A DNA stretch of 64,000 bases, taken from Sphingomonas hengshuiensis (GTDB lineage: Bacteria > Pseudomonadota > Alphaproteobacteria > Sphingomonadales > Sphingomonadaceae). Position 1 is the first letter of the stretch; the number at the start of each line of letters is the position of its first letter. Location of the stretch: positions 1 to 64,000 of the forward strand of contig NZ_CP010836.1 in assembly GCF_000935025.1 (NCBI RefSeq). Direction: 5' to 3'. The notes below the pieces were generated by a model. The model made no database searches. It saw nothing but the letters and a program-made list of their open reading frames with translations, and was not told the DNA's origin. The position numbers and the translations under genes are program-made. Below, in pieces: positions 57,125 to 64,000 of the stretch.

Positions 57125-57844
57125 TCACGCCTCCGCCCCGCGCGACGGTCGCCGCACGCGCCATGCCGCCCATAGCGCAAGCGCGGCCATCGCGAACCAG
57201 GTCAGCGCATAGACGAGGTGATTGTCGGCGAAGCGGATGACAGTCAGCCCGCCGACGGGCTGGCCGGGAGCAGCTGCGCTGGCCTCGGCATCGATGAAAT
57301 AGGGGGCGGTGTTTTGCAGCCCGCGTGCCGCCGCGATTGCCGCGACGTCGCGCGAATACCAGCGGTCGCCCGCGGGGTCATTGGCGCGCAGGAAGCCGCC
57401 GCCGGGTTCGGTGATGCGCAGCAGTCCGGTGATCGTGACCTGCCCCATGGGCGCACCGGTGCCCCGTGCGGCGGCGTCGCGCGACTCCGGCGGCACGAAG
57501 CCGCGGTTGACCAGAACCGTGAAGCCGCCGGTGTCCAGCGGCGTGACCACCCAATAGCCCGAACCGAGATCGCTCACCGCGCGGACCAACGTCACGCGGT
57601 CGTTCAGAAAGCGCCCGGTAGCGTGGATGCGGCGATAGGAATCGGACTGTGCCGTGATCCCGGGCCATGCCTTCGGCCCCGGCGCCGCAACCGGCGCCGC
57701 CTGCGTCCGCTCGGTCACTGCGGCGATCAGCGCGTGCTTCCACGCCCGCCGCTCGACCTGCCACACTCCCAGCGCCGCCAGCCCCGCCGCGACCAGCAGC
57801 AGCGCTGCCGCCAGCGCTGCGGACCGGCGGGGCACGCTCGTCAC
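57125..57844 (-). CDS. SURF1-family oxidase assembly protein
   Basis: 239 residues with a GTG start at 57844 that overlaps the cyoD stop. N-terminal membrane helix (ALAAALLLVAAGLAALGVWQVERRAWK), conserved YRRIHATGRFL, YWVVTPLDTGGFTVLVNRGFVP, then DNHLVYALTWFAMAALALWAAW as the second helix. SURF1 helps insert haem into haem-copper oxidases; here it goes with the bo3 oxidase. Confidence 0.92.
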   Translation of the reverse strand: MTSVPRRSAALAAALLLVAAGLAALGVWQVERRAWKHALIAAVTERTQAAPVAAPGPKAWPGITAQSDSYRRIHATGRFLNDRVTLVRAVSDLGSGYWVVTPLDTGGFTVLVNRGFVPPESRDAAARGTGAPMGQVTITGLLRITEPGGGFLRANDPAGDRWYSRDVAAIAAARGLQNTAPYFIDAEASAAAPGQPVGGLTVIRFADNHLVYALTWFAMAALALWAAWRVRRPSRGAEA

Positions 57845-58218
57845 GGCATTTGTCGCGTGTCGTGCGGCATCGGCATCATGTTGGTGTTCAGGTGATGCAT
57901 CACCCACAGCGAACCGGCGAGCATGATGAACACGACAATCAGCGTGAAGATCAGCGACGTCATCGTCCATCCGCCTTCGGCCTTGGGGCTCATATGGAGG
58001 AAGTACACCATATGGACCACGATCTGAACTACGGCGAATCCGATGACCAGCGCGGCGGTGACACCTGCGGACAGCGGGTGGGCCATCACCAGCCAGAATG
58101 GAATCGCGGTCAGGATCACCGACAGCACGAAGCCGATTGCATAGTCGCGCATCGATCCGTGCGGCATTTCGATGCCGGCGTGCCCGGCCTCGGCGCTGGC
58201 GTGGGGATCAAGGCTCAT
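57841..58218 (-). CDS. cyoD: cytochrome bo3 ubiquinol oxidase subunit IV
   Basis: 125 residues with three membrane helices ([64 protein letters not shown]). [14 protein letters not shown] is the family signature. The start overlaps the cyoC stop (ATGA); the long frame upstream is a shadow. Confidence 0.95.
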   Translation of the reverse strand: MSLDPHASAEAGHAGIEMPHGSMRDYAIGFVLSVILTAIPFWLVMAHPLSAGVTAALVIGFAVVQIVVHMVYFLHMSPKAEGGWTMTSLIFTLIVVFIMLAGSLWVMHHLNTNMMPMPHDTRQMP

Positions 58219-58844
58219 CGCAGCATTCCCATCAGATAGACGATAGTGAAGACGCCGATCCAGATGACGTCCAGAAAGTGCCAGAACAGGCTGAGGCACA
58301 TCAGCCGGCGCTGGTTGGCGGGGATCAGCCCGTGGCGGCTCGTCTGCACCAGCAACGTCACCAGCCAGATCGTGCCGAAGGTGACGTGAAGCCCGTGCGT
58401 GCCGACCAAGGTGAAGAACGCCGAGAGGAAGGCACTGCGCTGCGGCGTCGCGCCTTCGTGGATCAGGTGGGCGAACTCGTACATCTCGATGCTGAGGAAC
58501 GCGAGGCCGAACAGCGCGGTGACGACCAGCCAGCCCTGCATCGCGCGCAATTTGCCGTGCTGCATCGCCAGCATCGCCATGCCGTAGGTGAGCGACGAGA
58601 AGAGCAGCATCGCGGTGTTGAGCGCGACCAGATCGAGGTCGAACAGGTCGCGCGGCCCCGGACCCGCGGCGTAATTGCCGCCGAGCACGGCATAGGTGGC
58701 GAACAGGATCGCGAAGATGAGGCAATCGCTCATCAGGTAGATCCAGAAGCCCAGCATCGTGCTGTGCCCCTCGGGATGGGCGTGCTCTTCGAGGTCGTAG
58801 AAGCGCACCGGCTCGCCGGCGGCGGGAAGCGTGGTCGTGCTCAT
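58215..58844 (-). CDS. cyoC: cytochrome bo3 ubiquinol oxidase subunit III
   Basis: 209 residues, five membrane helices. [24 protein letters not shown] at the start, then [20 protein letters not shown] and [24 protein letters not shown] are typical of CyoC. It lies one base after cyoB. Confidence 0.96.
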   Translation of the reverse strand: MSTTTLPAAGEPVRFYDLEEHAHPEGHSTMLGFWIYLMSDCLIFAILFATYAVLGGNYAAGPGPRDLFDLDLVALNTAMLLFSSLTYGMAMLAMQHGKLRAMQGWLVVTALFGLAFLSIEMYEFAHLIHEGATPQRSAFLSAFFTLVGTHGLHVTFGTIWLVTLLVQTSRHGLIPANQRRLMCLSLFWHFLDVIWIGVFTIVYLMGMLR

Positions 58845-58845
58845 C

Positions 58846-60858
58846 TTATCGGCCTCCTGCCGCTGCGAGCTGGCGGGTGCGCGCTTCCTCGGTCGCCGTC
58901 ACGGTGGCGGCGGGGATGTGGAAGTCACGCTTGTAGTTGAAGGTGTGCGCGATCGCGGTGCCGAGCAGCGCGACGAATGCGAGCCCCGCCAGCCACCAGA
59001 TATGCCAGACCAGCGCGAAACCCATCACCAGGCTGATCCCCGCGAGGATCGCGCCCGTGCCGGTGCTGCTCGGCATATGGATGTCGCGATAACCGTCGAT
59101 CGGACGCGCCGCCTCGCGCTGTTTCATGTCGTACCACGCATCCAGGTCGTGGATGACGGGGGTGAAGGCGAAGTTATATTCGGGCGGCGGCGAGCTGGTC
59201 GACCATTCGAGCGTGCGTCCGCCCCAGGGATCGCCGGTGTTGTCGGCCAGCGCCTCGCGCCGCCAGATGCTCACGGCGAACTGGACCAGCATCGCGCCGA
59301 TACCCGCCGCGATCAGCGCCGCGCCCAGCCCTGCGATCACGAACCAGATCTGGAGCGAGGGATCGTCGAACACGCGCATCCGCCGCGTCACGCCCATCAG
59401 CCCGAGGATGTAGAGCGGCATGAACGCCATCCAGAAGCCCACGACCCAGCACCAGAAGCTGACCTTGCCCCAGAACACGTCGAGCTTAAACCCGAATGCC
59501 TTGGGCCACCAGAAGTTGATCGCCGCGAACAGCCCGAACAGCACCCCGCCGATGATCACATTGTGGAAATGCGCGATCAGGAACAGCGAATTGTGGAGGA
59601 CGAAGTCGGCCGGGGGCACCGCGAGCAGCACGCCGGTCATCCCGCCGACCACGAAGGTCAGCATGAACGCGATCGTCCACATCATCGGCAGCTCGAAGCG
59701 GATGCGCCCGCGATACATGGTGAACAGCCAGTTGAAGAGCTTGGCACCCGTCGGGATGGAGATCACCATCGTCGTGATGCCGAAGAAGCTGTTGACGCTG
59801 GCGCCCGATCCCATCGTGAAGAAATGGTGCAGCCACACGACATAGGACAGCAACGTGATGACCATCGTCGCATAGACCATCGACGTATAGCCGAACAGTT
59901 TCTTGCCCGAAAAGGTCGAGGTGACTTCGGAGAACACGCCGAACAGCGGCAGGATCAGGATGTACACTTCCGGGTGGCCCCAGATCCAGATCAGGTTCAC
60001 GTACATCATCGGGCTGCCGCCGAAATCGTTCGTGAAGAAGTTGGTGCCGACATAGCGATCGAGGCTGAGCAGCGCGAGCACCGCGGTCAGCACCGGGAAG
60101 GATGCGACGATCAGGATGTTCGCGCACAGCGAGGTCCAGGTGAAGACCGGCATCTTCATCAGGCCCATGCCCGGCGCGCGCAGCTTCAGGATCGTGACGA
60201 TCAGGTTGATACCCGACAGGGTTGTGCCGACGCCCGCGATCTGGAGCGACCAGATATAATAATCCACCCCGACATTGGGGCTGTACGCGATCCCCGACAG
60301 CGGCGGATAGGCCAGCCAGCCGGTCTGCGCGAATTCGCCGACGAACAGCGACATCATCACCAGCACCGCGCCCGCCGTCGTCATCCAGAAGCTGAAATTG
60401 TTCAGGAACGGGAAGGACACGTCGCGCGCGCCGATCTGGAGCGGGACGATATAGTTCATCAGTCCCGTGATGAACGGCATCGCCACGAAGAAGATCATGA
60501 TCACGCCGTGGGCAGTGAACACCTGGTCATAATGATGCGAGTTGAGATAGCCCTCGGACCCGCCGAACGCCATCGCCTGTTGCAGCCGCATCATGATCGC
60601 ATCGGCAAAGCCGCGCAGGAACATCACCAGCCCCAGGACCATGTACATGATCCCGATCTTCTTGTGATCGACGCTGGTGAACCACTCCTTCCACAAATAG
60701 CCCCAAAGGCGGTATTTGGTCAGCAGCGCCAGCATGGCGATGCCGCCGATCGCGACGACGCCGAAGGTGGCGACGAGGATCGGCTCGTGGAGCGGCAAAG
60801 CCTCTAGCGAGAGGCGGCCAAGGAACGGCCCGGCTTCAGGGGCGGGATGCGGAGTCAT
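58846..60858 (-). CDS. cyoB: cytochrome bo3 ubiquinol oxidase subunit I
   Basis: 670 residues, full length. It carries haem b, haem o3 and CuB. Visible landmarks are [51 protein letters not shown] (first haem ligand), [17 protein letters not shown] (CuB His and cross-linked Tyr), LHHFFTMG (the two CuB His) and [12 protein letters not shown] (haem ligands). The proton-pumping terminal oxidase takes electrons from ubiquinol. Confidence 0.97.
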   Translation of the reverse strand: MTPHPAPEAGPFLGRLSLEALPLHEPILVATFGVVAIGGIAMLALLTKYRLWGYLWKEWFTSVDHKKIGIMYMVLGLVMFLRGFADAIMMRLQQAMAFGGSEGYLNSHHYDQVFTAHGVIMIFFVAMPFITGLMNYIVPLQIGARDVSFPFLNNFSFWMTTAGAVLVMMSLFVGEFAQTGWLAYPPLSGIAYSPNVGVDYYIWSLQIAGVGTTLSGINLIVTILKLRAPGMGLMKMPVFTWTSLCANILIVASFPVLTAVLALLSLDRYVGTNFFTNDFGGSPMMYVNLIWIWGHPEVYILILPLFGVFSEVTSTFSGKKLFGYTSMVYATMVITLLSYVVWLHHFFTMGSGASVNSFFGITTMVISIPTGAKLFNWLFTMYRGRIRFELPMMWTIAFMLTFVVGGMTGVLLAVPPADFVLHNSLFLIAHFHNVIIGGVLFGLFAAINFWWPKAFGFKLDVFWGKVSFWCWVVGFWMAFMPLYILGLMGVTRRMRVFDDPSLQIWFVIAGLGAALIAAGIGAMLVQFAVSIWRREALADNTGDPWGGRTLEWSTSSPPPEYNFAFTPVIHDLDAWYDMKQREAARPIDGYRDIHMPSSTGTGAILAGISLVMGFALVWHIWWLAGLAFVALLGTAIAHTFNYKRDFHIPAATVTATEEARTRQLAAAGGR

Positions 60859-60876
60859 GGACTGTCTCGGTCGCGG

Positions 60877-62073
60877 TCAGGAGGTGGGGCGCTGCGGGCC
60901 GGCGGTGCCGGTGTCCGCTGCGAGCGTGATCGGGGGGGCGGGCTTGCGCATCGGCGTGAGCCCGGCCCCGCGCAGCGGCGCCATGCTGGGCAGGCCCGGG
61001 GAGGCGCGCATCGCCGATTCGGTCGGTGCGGCACAGATCGCCGCGACATAGCGCGAGTCGCCCGTGGAGGCCGGCCCGGTGCCGCGCGCGCCGAACTTGT
61101 CATAGGCAAGCTCGCGGACATTCGCGATGCCGCCGCGGCCCATGCCGCCGCGTGCGTCGACCGCCATCATGTCGTGCATGCACATCTTGCCGGGATCGAC
61201 GCACAGATTGACGACCGCATCGAACAGGTTCGGGTCGACCGCCGCGAAACGGCGCACCGGGTCCTTGGCGCTCGGGCGTTCGAGCGCGAGATAGGTCGCG
61301 CGGTCGAGCGTCGCGCCGCTGGCGCGGTTGCCCTGAACCCAGGCAGCGAAGTCGCGGTCGCTCAGGCTGCGCGCCTTGAAGCGCATGTTGGAAAAGCCGG
61401 CGCCGCTGTAATTGGCGGAGAAGCCGGTGAAGTCGCCGGTGCGGTCGAACGCGCCGTGCAGCCGCGTCTCCATCCCCGGCATCGCGTAAATCTGTCCGGC
61501 AAGCGCGGGGATATAGAAGCTGTTCATCACCGACGACGCCGAGATGCGGAAGCGCACCGGGCGATCGACCGGCACCGCCATCTCGTTGACCGTCGCGATG
61601 CCCAGTTCGGGATAGATGAACAGCCATTTCCAATCGAGCGCAACGACCTGGACGTCGAGCGGGCGGACCTCCGCGGTGACGGGCCGCCCCGGCGCGGTGC
61701 GCGCGAGCGGGCGATAGGGGTCGAGCAGATGCGTGCCGACCCAGGTCAATGCGCCCAGGCAGATGATGATCAGCAGCGGCGCCGCCCAGATCACCAGCTC
61801 GAGCTGCGTCGAATGGTCCCAATCGGGCTTGTAGGTCGCCTCCTGGTTCGCCGCGCGATAGCGCCACGCGAAGAAGATCGTCAGCGCCATCACGGGGACG
61901 ATGATCACCAGCATCAGCAGCGTCGATGCGATGACCAGGTTGCCCTGTTGCCGTGCGACATCGCCGGCGGGATCGAGCACGACCATCTTGCACCCTGCCA
62001 TCAGCGGCAGCAGCGCGAGTGCGGCGAGGGGGCGGAGCTTCGACAGGCGAAGCGGTCGGAGGAAATCGGACAT
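60877..62073 (-). CDS. cyoA: cytochrome bo3 ubiquinol oxidase subunit II
   Basis: 398 residues, longer than the E. coli protein (about 315) by a C-terminal extension (TESAMRASPGLPSMAPLRG...). Lipoprotein signal ALALLPLMAGC, two membrane helices (NLVIASTLLMLVIIVPVMALTIFFAW and LELVIWAAPLLIIICLGALTWVG), then the cupredoxin fold without CuA ligands (DWKWLFIYPELGIATVNEMAVP, SVMNSFYIPALAGQIYAMPGMETRLH). First gene of cyoABCD-surf1-regB-regA, 18 bases ahead of cyoB. Confidence 0.96.
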   Translation of the reverse strand: MSDFLRPLRLSKLRPLAALALLPLMAGCKMVVLDPAGDVARQQGNLVIASTLLMLVIIVPVMALTIFFAWRYRAANQEATYKPDWDHSTQLELVIWAAPLLIIICLGALTWVGTHLLDPYRPLARTAPGRPVTAEVRPLDVQVVALDWKWLFIYPELGIATVNEMAVPVDRPVRFRISASSVMNSFYIPALAGQIYAMPGMETRLHGAFDRTGDFTGFSANYSGAGFSNMRFKARSLSDRDFAAWVQGNRASGATLDRATYLALERPSAKDPVRRFAAVDPNLFDAVVNLCVDPGKMCMHDMMAVDARGGMGRGGIANVRELAYDKFGARGTGPASTGDSRYVAAICAAPTESAMRASPGLPSMAPLRGAGLTPMRKPAPPITLAADTGTAGPQRPTS

Positions 62074-62226
62074 AGGGCGCGCCTAGGCCCGCTTTGCTGC
62101 ACCGCACATAGGACATTTTGTCCAATCCCTTGATGGCGATCAATGCCGCAGGGGGATTTGCGATGCCGCAGCGCGGCATGACGACTCACGCCGTTCGAAC
62201 GGCCCCCGTTTCAGGAATGCGATCCG

Positions 62227-63552
62227 ATGCCCGCCGATACCGTCCCCACCACCCAGGCCGAAGACGATGCCCGCGCGCTGCACGACGACGGGCACAAAAT
62301 CGCGCCGGGCGAGATCGCGATCGGCGTGGTGATCGGCCGCACGTCGGAGTTTTTCGACTTCTTCGTCTATGCCATCGCCTCGGTGCTGGTGTTCCCGAAG
62401 CTGGTCTTCCCGTATCTCGATCCGCTTACCGGAACGCTGTGGTCGTTCGCGATCTTCGCGCTCGCCTTTGTCGCGCGCCCGGTGGGCACGCTGATCTTCA
62501 CGGCCGTCGACCAGGCCTATGGACGCGGCGCCAAGCTCACCATTGCGCTGTTCCTGCTCGGCGGGTCGACGGCGGCGATTGCGTTCCTGCCCAGCTATGA
62601 GTCGGTCGGCATCGCCTCGGCGCTGCTGCTCGCACTGTTGCGCATGGGGCAGGGCGTGGCGCTGGGCGGATCGTGGGACGGGCTCGCCTCGCTGCTCGCG
62701 CTCAACGCGCCCGAGAACAAGCGCGGCTGGTATGCGATGATCCCGCAGCTCGGCGCGCCGTTGGGGCTGATCGTCGCCAGCCTGTTGTTCCTGTTCCTGA
62801 TCGATTCGCTGCCCGCGGCGGATTTCCTCGCCTGGGGCTGGCGCTATCCGTTCTTCGTGGCGTTCGCGATCAACGTCGTCGCGCTGTTCGCGCGGCTGCG
62901 CATCGTCGTGACGCCCGAATATGCACGGCTGTTCGAAAACCGCGCGCTCCAGCCAGCGCCGCTGAACGAGACGGTGCGGTCCGAATGGCGCGTGATCGCA
63001 GCCGGGGCGTTCGCACCGCTCGCCAGCTTCGCGATGTTCCACATGGTGACGGTGTTCCCGCTCTCCTGGGTGTTCCTGTTCACCGAGGACAGCCCGACGC
63101 GCTTCCTGGTGATCGAGGCCGTGGCGGCAGCGGTGGGCGTTGGGGCGATCATCGTGTCGGGCCTGCTCGCCGATCGGCTGGGCCGACGCACGGTGCTCGG
63201 CTTCACCGCGGCGGCGATCGCGGCGTTCAGCGGCTTCGCCCCGCAGTTGCTCGACGCGGGCGAGGTCGGCGAATCGGCATTCATGCTGCTCGGCTTCGTG
63301 CTGCTCGGGCTGTCGTTCGGCCAGGCATCGGGGGCGCTCTCGTCGAGCTTCTCGCAGCGGCATCGCTACACCGGCTCGGCGCTGACCTCGGACCTCGCCT
63401 GGCTGTTCGGCGCGGGCTTCGCGCCGCTGGCCGCGCTGTGGCTGTCGAGCAACTTCGGACTGCTCGCGGCGGGCGCCTATCTTCTGTCGGGCGCGATCGG
63501 CACCCTGGTCGCCCTGTGGCTGAACCGCGAACTGGGCAAGGCGATCGGGTAG
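62227..63552 (+). CDS. MFS metabolite/H+ symporter (MHS family)
   Basis: 441 residues with 12 predicted membrane helices. EIAIGVVIGRTSEFFDFFVYAIAS at the start and ARPVGTLIFTAVDQAYGRGAKLTIALFLLGGSTAAIAFLP (loop 2-3 signature) place it with the MHS/KgtP-ProP branch. The RMGQGVALGGSWDG motif is also typical. The substrate is unknown. Divergent from cyoA over a 153-base interval that must hold both promoters. Confidence 0.9.
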   Translation: MPADTVPTTQAEDDARALHDDGHKIAPGEIAIGVVIGRTSEFFDFFVYAIASVLVFPKLVFPYLDPLTGTLWSFAIFALAFVARPVGTLIFTAVDQAYGRGAKLTIALFLLGGSTAAIAFLPSYESVGIASALLLALLRMGQGVALGGSWDGLASLLALNAPENKRGWYAMIPQLGAPLGLIVASLLFLFLIDSLPAADFLAWGWRYPFFVAFAINVVALFARLRIVVTPEYARLFENRALQPAPLNETVRSEWRVIAAGAFAPLASFAMFHMVTVFPLSWVFLFTEDSPTRFLVIEAVAAAVGVGAIIVSGLLADRLGRRTVLGFTAAAIAAFSGFAPQLLDAGEVGESAFMLLGFVLLGLSFGQASGALSSSFSQRHRYTGSALTSDLAWLFGAGFAPLAALWLSSNFGLLAAGAYLLSGAIGTLVALWLNRELGKAIG

Positions 63553-63673
63553 CGCGGGGCGAGTCGACGATCAGGGGCCATTGCGACTAGCTGTCTGAGC
63601 CTGCGGGAGTTAGAATTATCAGCGCGCGCCTAAGAGCACTGCGATTCTACGAACGGCAGATCAGGAGTCTCCT

Positions 63674-64000
63674 TTGTCCGATCCAAATGGCAAGCTCGTC
63701 GGATGGTTTGGTTCGACAAAGCATGGTATTAGCGGATGGATAGCAAACACAGGAATGCCGGGCCTTCCGATCGAAGTTGAATTATACTTTCAAGGCGAAC
63801 TGGCGGGCAAGACGATAGCGCGCGAACCGCGTGAAAAGCTGGCCGAGCGGGGACTAGGCTCGGTACATCACGGCTTCTCCTTTCCGCTCCCCATCGGTGC
63901 GGCGAAGGTGGAAGAACAAGGTGTCGAACTCGTCGCGACGCAGTTCCCCGAGCTTCGATTCAAGCCTGGCAGCTTCCGGCAGGCGGTCGAAGCTTCAAAG
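63674..64000 (+). CDS. partial protein, carbohydrate-related domain
   Basis: 109 codons, open at the window edge. TTG start at 63674 with AGGAGT seven bases upstream. The pattern GWFGSTKHGISGWIANTGMPGLPIEVELYFQGE, then IAREPREKLAERGLGSVHHGFSFPLP matches the small beta domain found N-terminal to or between glycosyltransferase modules in proteobacteria (G-W, V-x-V-D-G, R-x-D-L, G-x-H-G-F). The real function depends on the missing part. Confidence 0.55.
   Translation, partial: MSDPNGKLVGWFGSTKHGISGWIANTGMPGLPIEVELYFQGELAGKTIAREPREKLAERGLGSVHHGFSFPLPIGAAKVEEQGVELVATQFPELRFKPGSFRQAVEASK

Noticed and set aside
55831-57180. Upstream 450 residues of the 627-residue frame containing regA
   Set aside because: Only the part from 55830 onward matches RegA; the upstream part is an arginine/alanine-rich shadow of regB, which is well supported in its own frame.
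58831-60807. 658-residue plus-strand ORF rich in Glu, Arg, His and Gln
   Set aside because: It is the antisense of cyoB; the composition is typical of a reverse-frame shadow of a membrane protein gene in high-GC DNA.

Overview
The window looks like a sphingomonad-type alphaproteobacterial chromosome. The evidence is the 16S, 23S and 5S rRNA sequence, the 16S / tRNA-Ile / tRNA-Ala / 23S / 5S / tRNA-fMet order, the RegB-RegA pair beside a cyoABCD bo3 oxidase operon, and high-GC backbone codon use. Almost all of it is one large integrated element. The backbone is 1-4685 (end of an rRNA operon) and 55236-64000 (rrn terminator, regA, regB, SURF1 gene, cyoDCBA, an MFS transporter and a partial gene).

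The element spans about 4686-55235 (about 50.5 kb). It lies between the 3' end of tRNA-fMet and an exact 19-bp copy of that end at 55217-55235. A P4-type tyrosine integrase gene starts 186 bp inside the left end. Paired GGGGTA-N6-GGGGTA repeats sit near both ends. The original rrn terminator is now about 50 kb from its operon, and the element supplies its own hairpin right behind the tRNA.

Element layout: 4.8-12.6 kb, integrase, small unknown genes, an IS1111-type IS, a divergent methyltransferase/MerR pair and an unknown two-gene unit. 12.9-20.5 kb, AlpA, an IS110-type IS between two copies of a ~140-bp structured repeat, a ParB-like gene, a sigma-4-like gene, a nucleotidyltransferase-HEPN gene broken by a 1.37-kb module that carries its own nucleotidyltransferase-HEPN paralogue, and a MucR-like regulator. 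20.6-24.3 kb, traD, traC, an oriT-like site and the TraA relaxase. 24.6-28.2 kb, IS701, IS5 and IS1111 in a row. 28.4-34.3 kb, secreted YD/RHS proteins. 34.3-37.2 kb, a pile of nested ISs and a traA tail copy. 37.2-40.2 kb, a row of small secreted proteins. 40.2-48.4 kb, a VirB-type T4SS operon (B2, B3, B4, B6, B8, B9, B10, B11 and a second B2-like gene). 48.5-53.8 kb, a two-piece secreted RHS with a small membrane gene at its end. 53.8-55.2 kb, no recognisable gene.

Reading: this is a conjugative-type element with MOB(Q) relaxase, oriT, integrase and most of a mating channel. I see no VirD4/TraG coupling protein and no VirB1, VirB5 or VirB7, so it may be defective or need help. The most unusual parts are the nucleotidyltransferase-HEPN module, whose ends suggest a dif-like tyrosine-recombinase cassette with a 6-bp core, and the secreted YD/RHS plus small-protein region around the T4SS. 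Several apparent frameshifts are each explained by one missing G in a short G-run, so some 'broken' genes may be sequencing errors.
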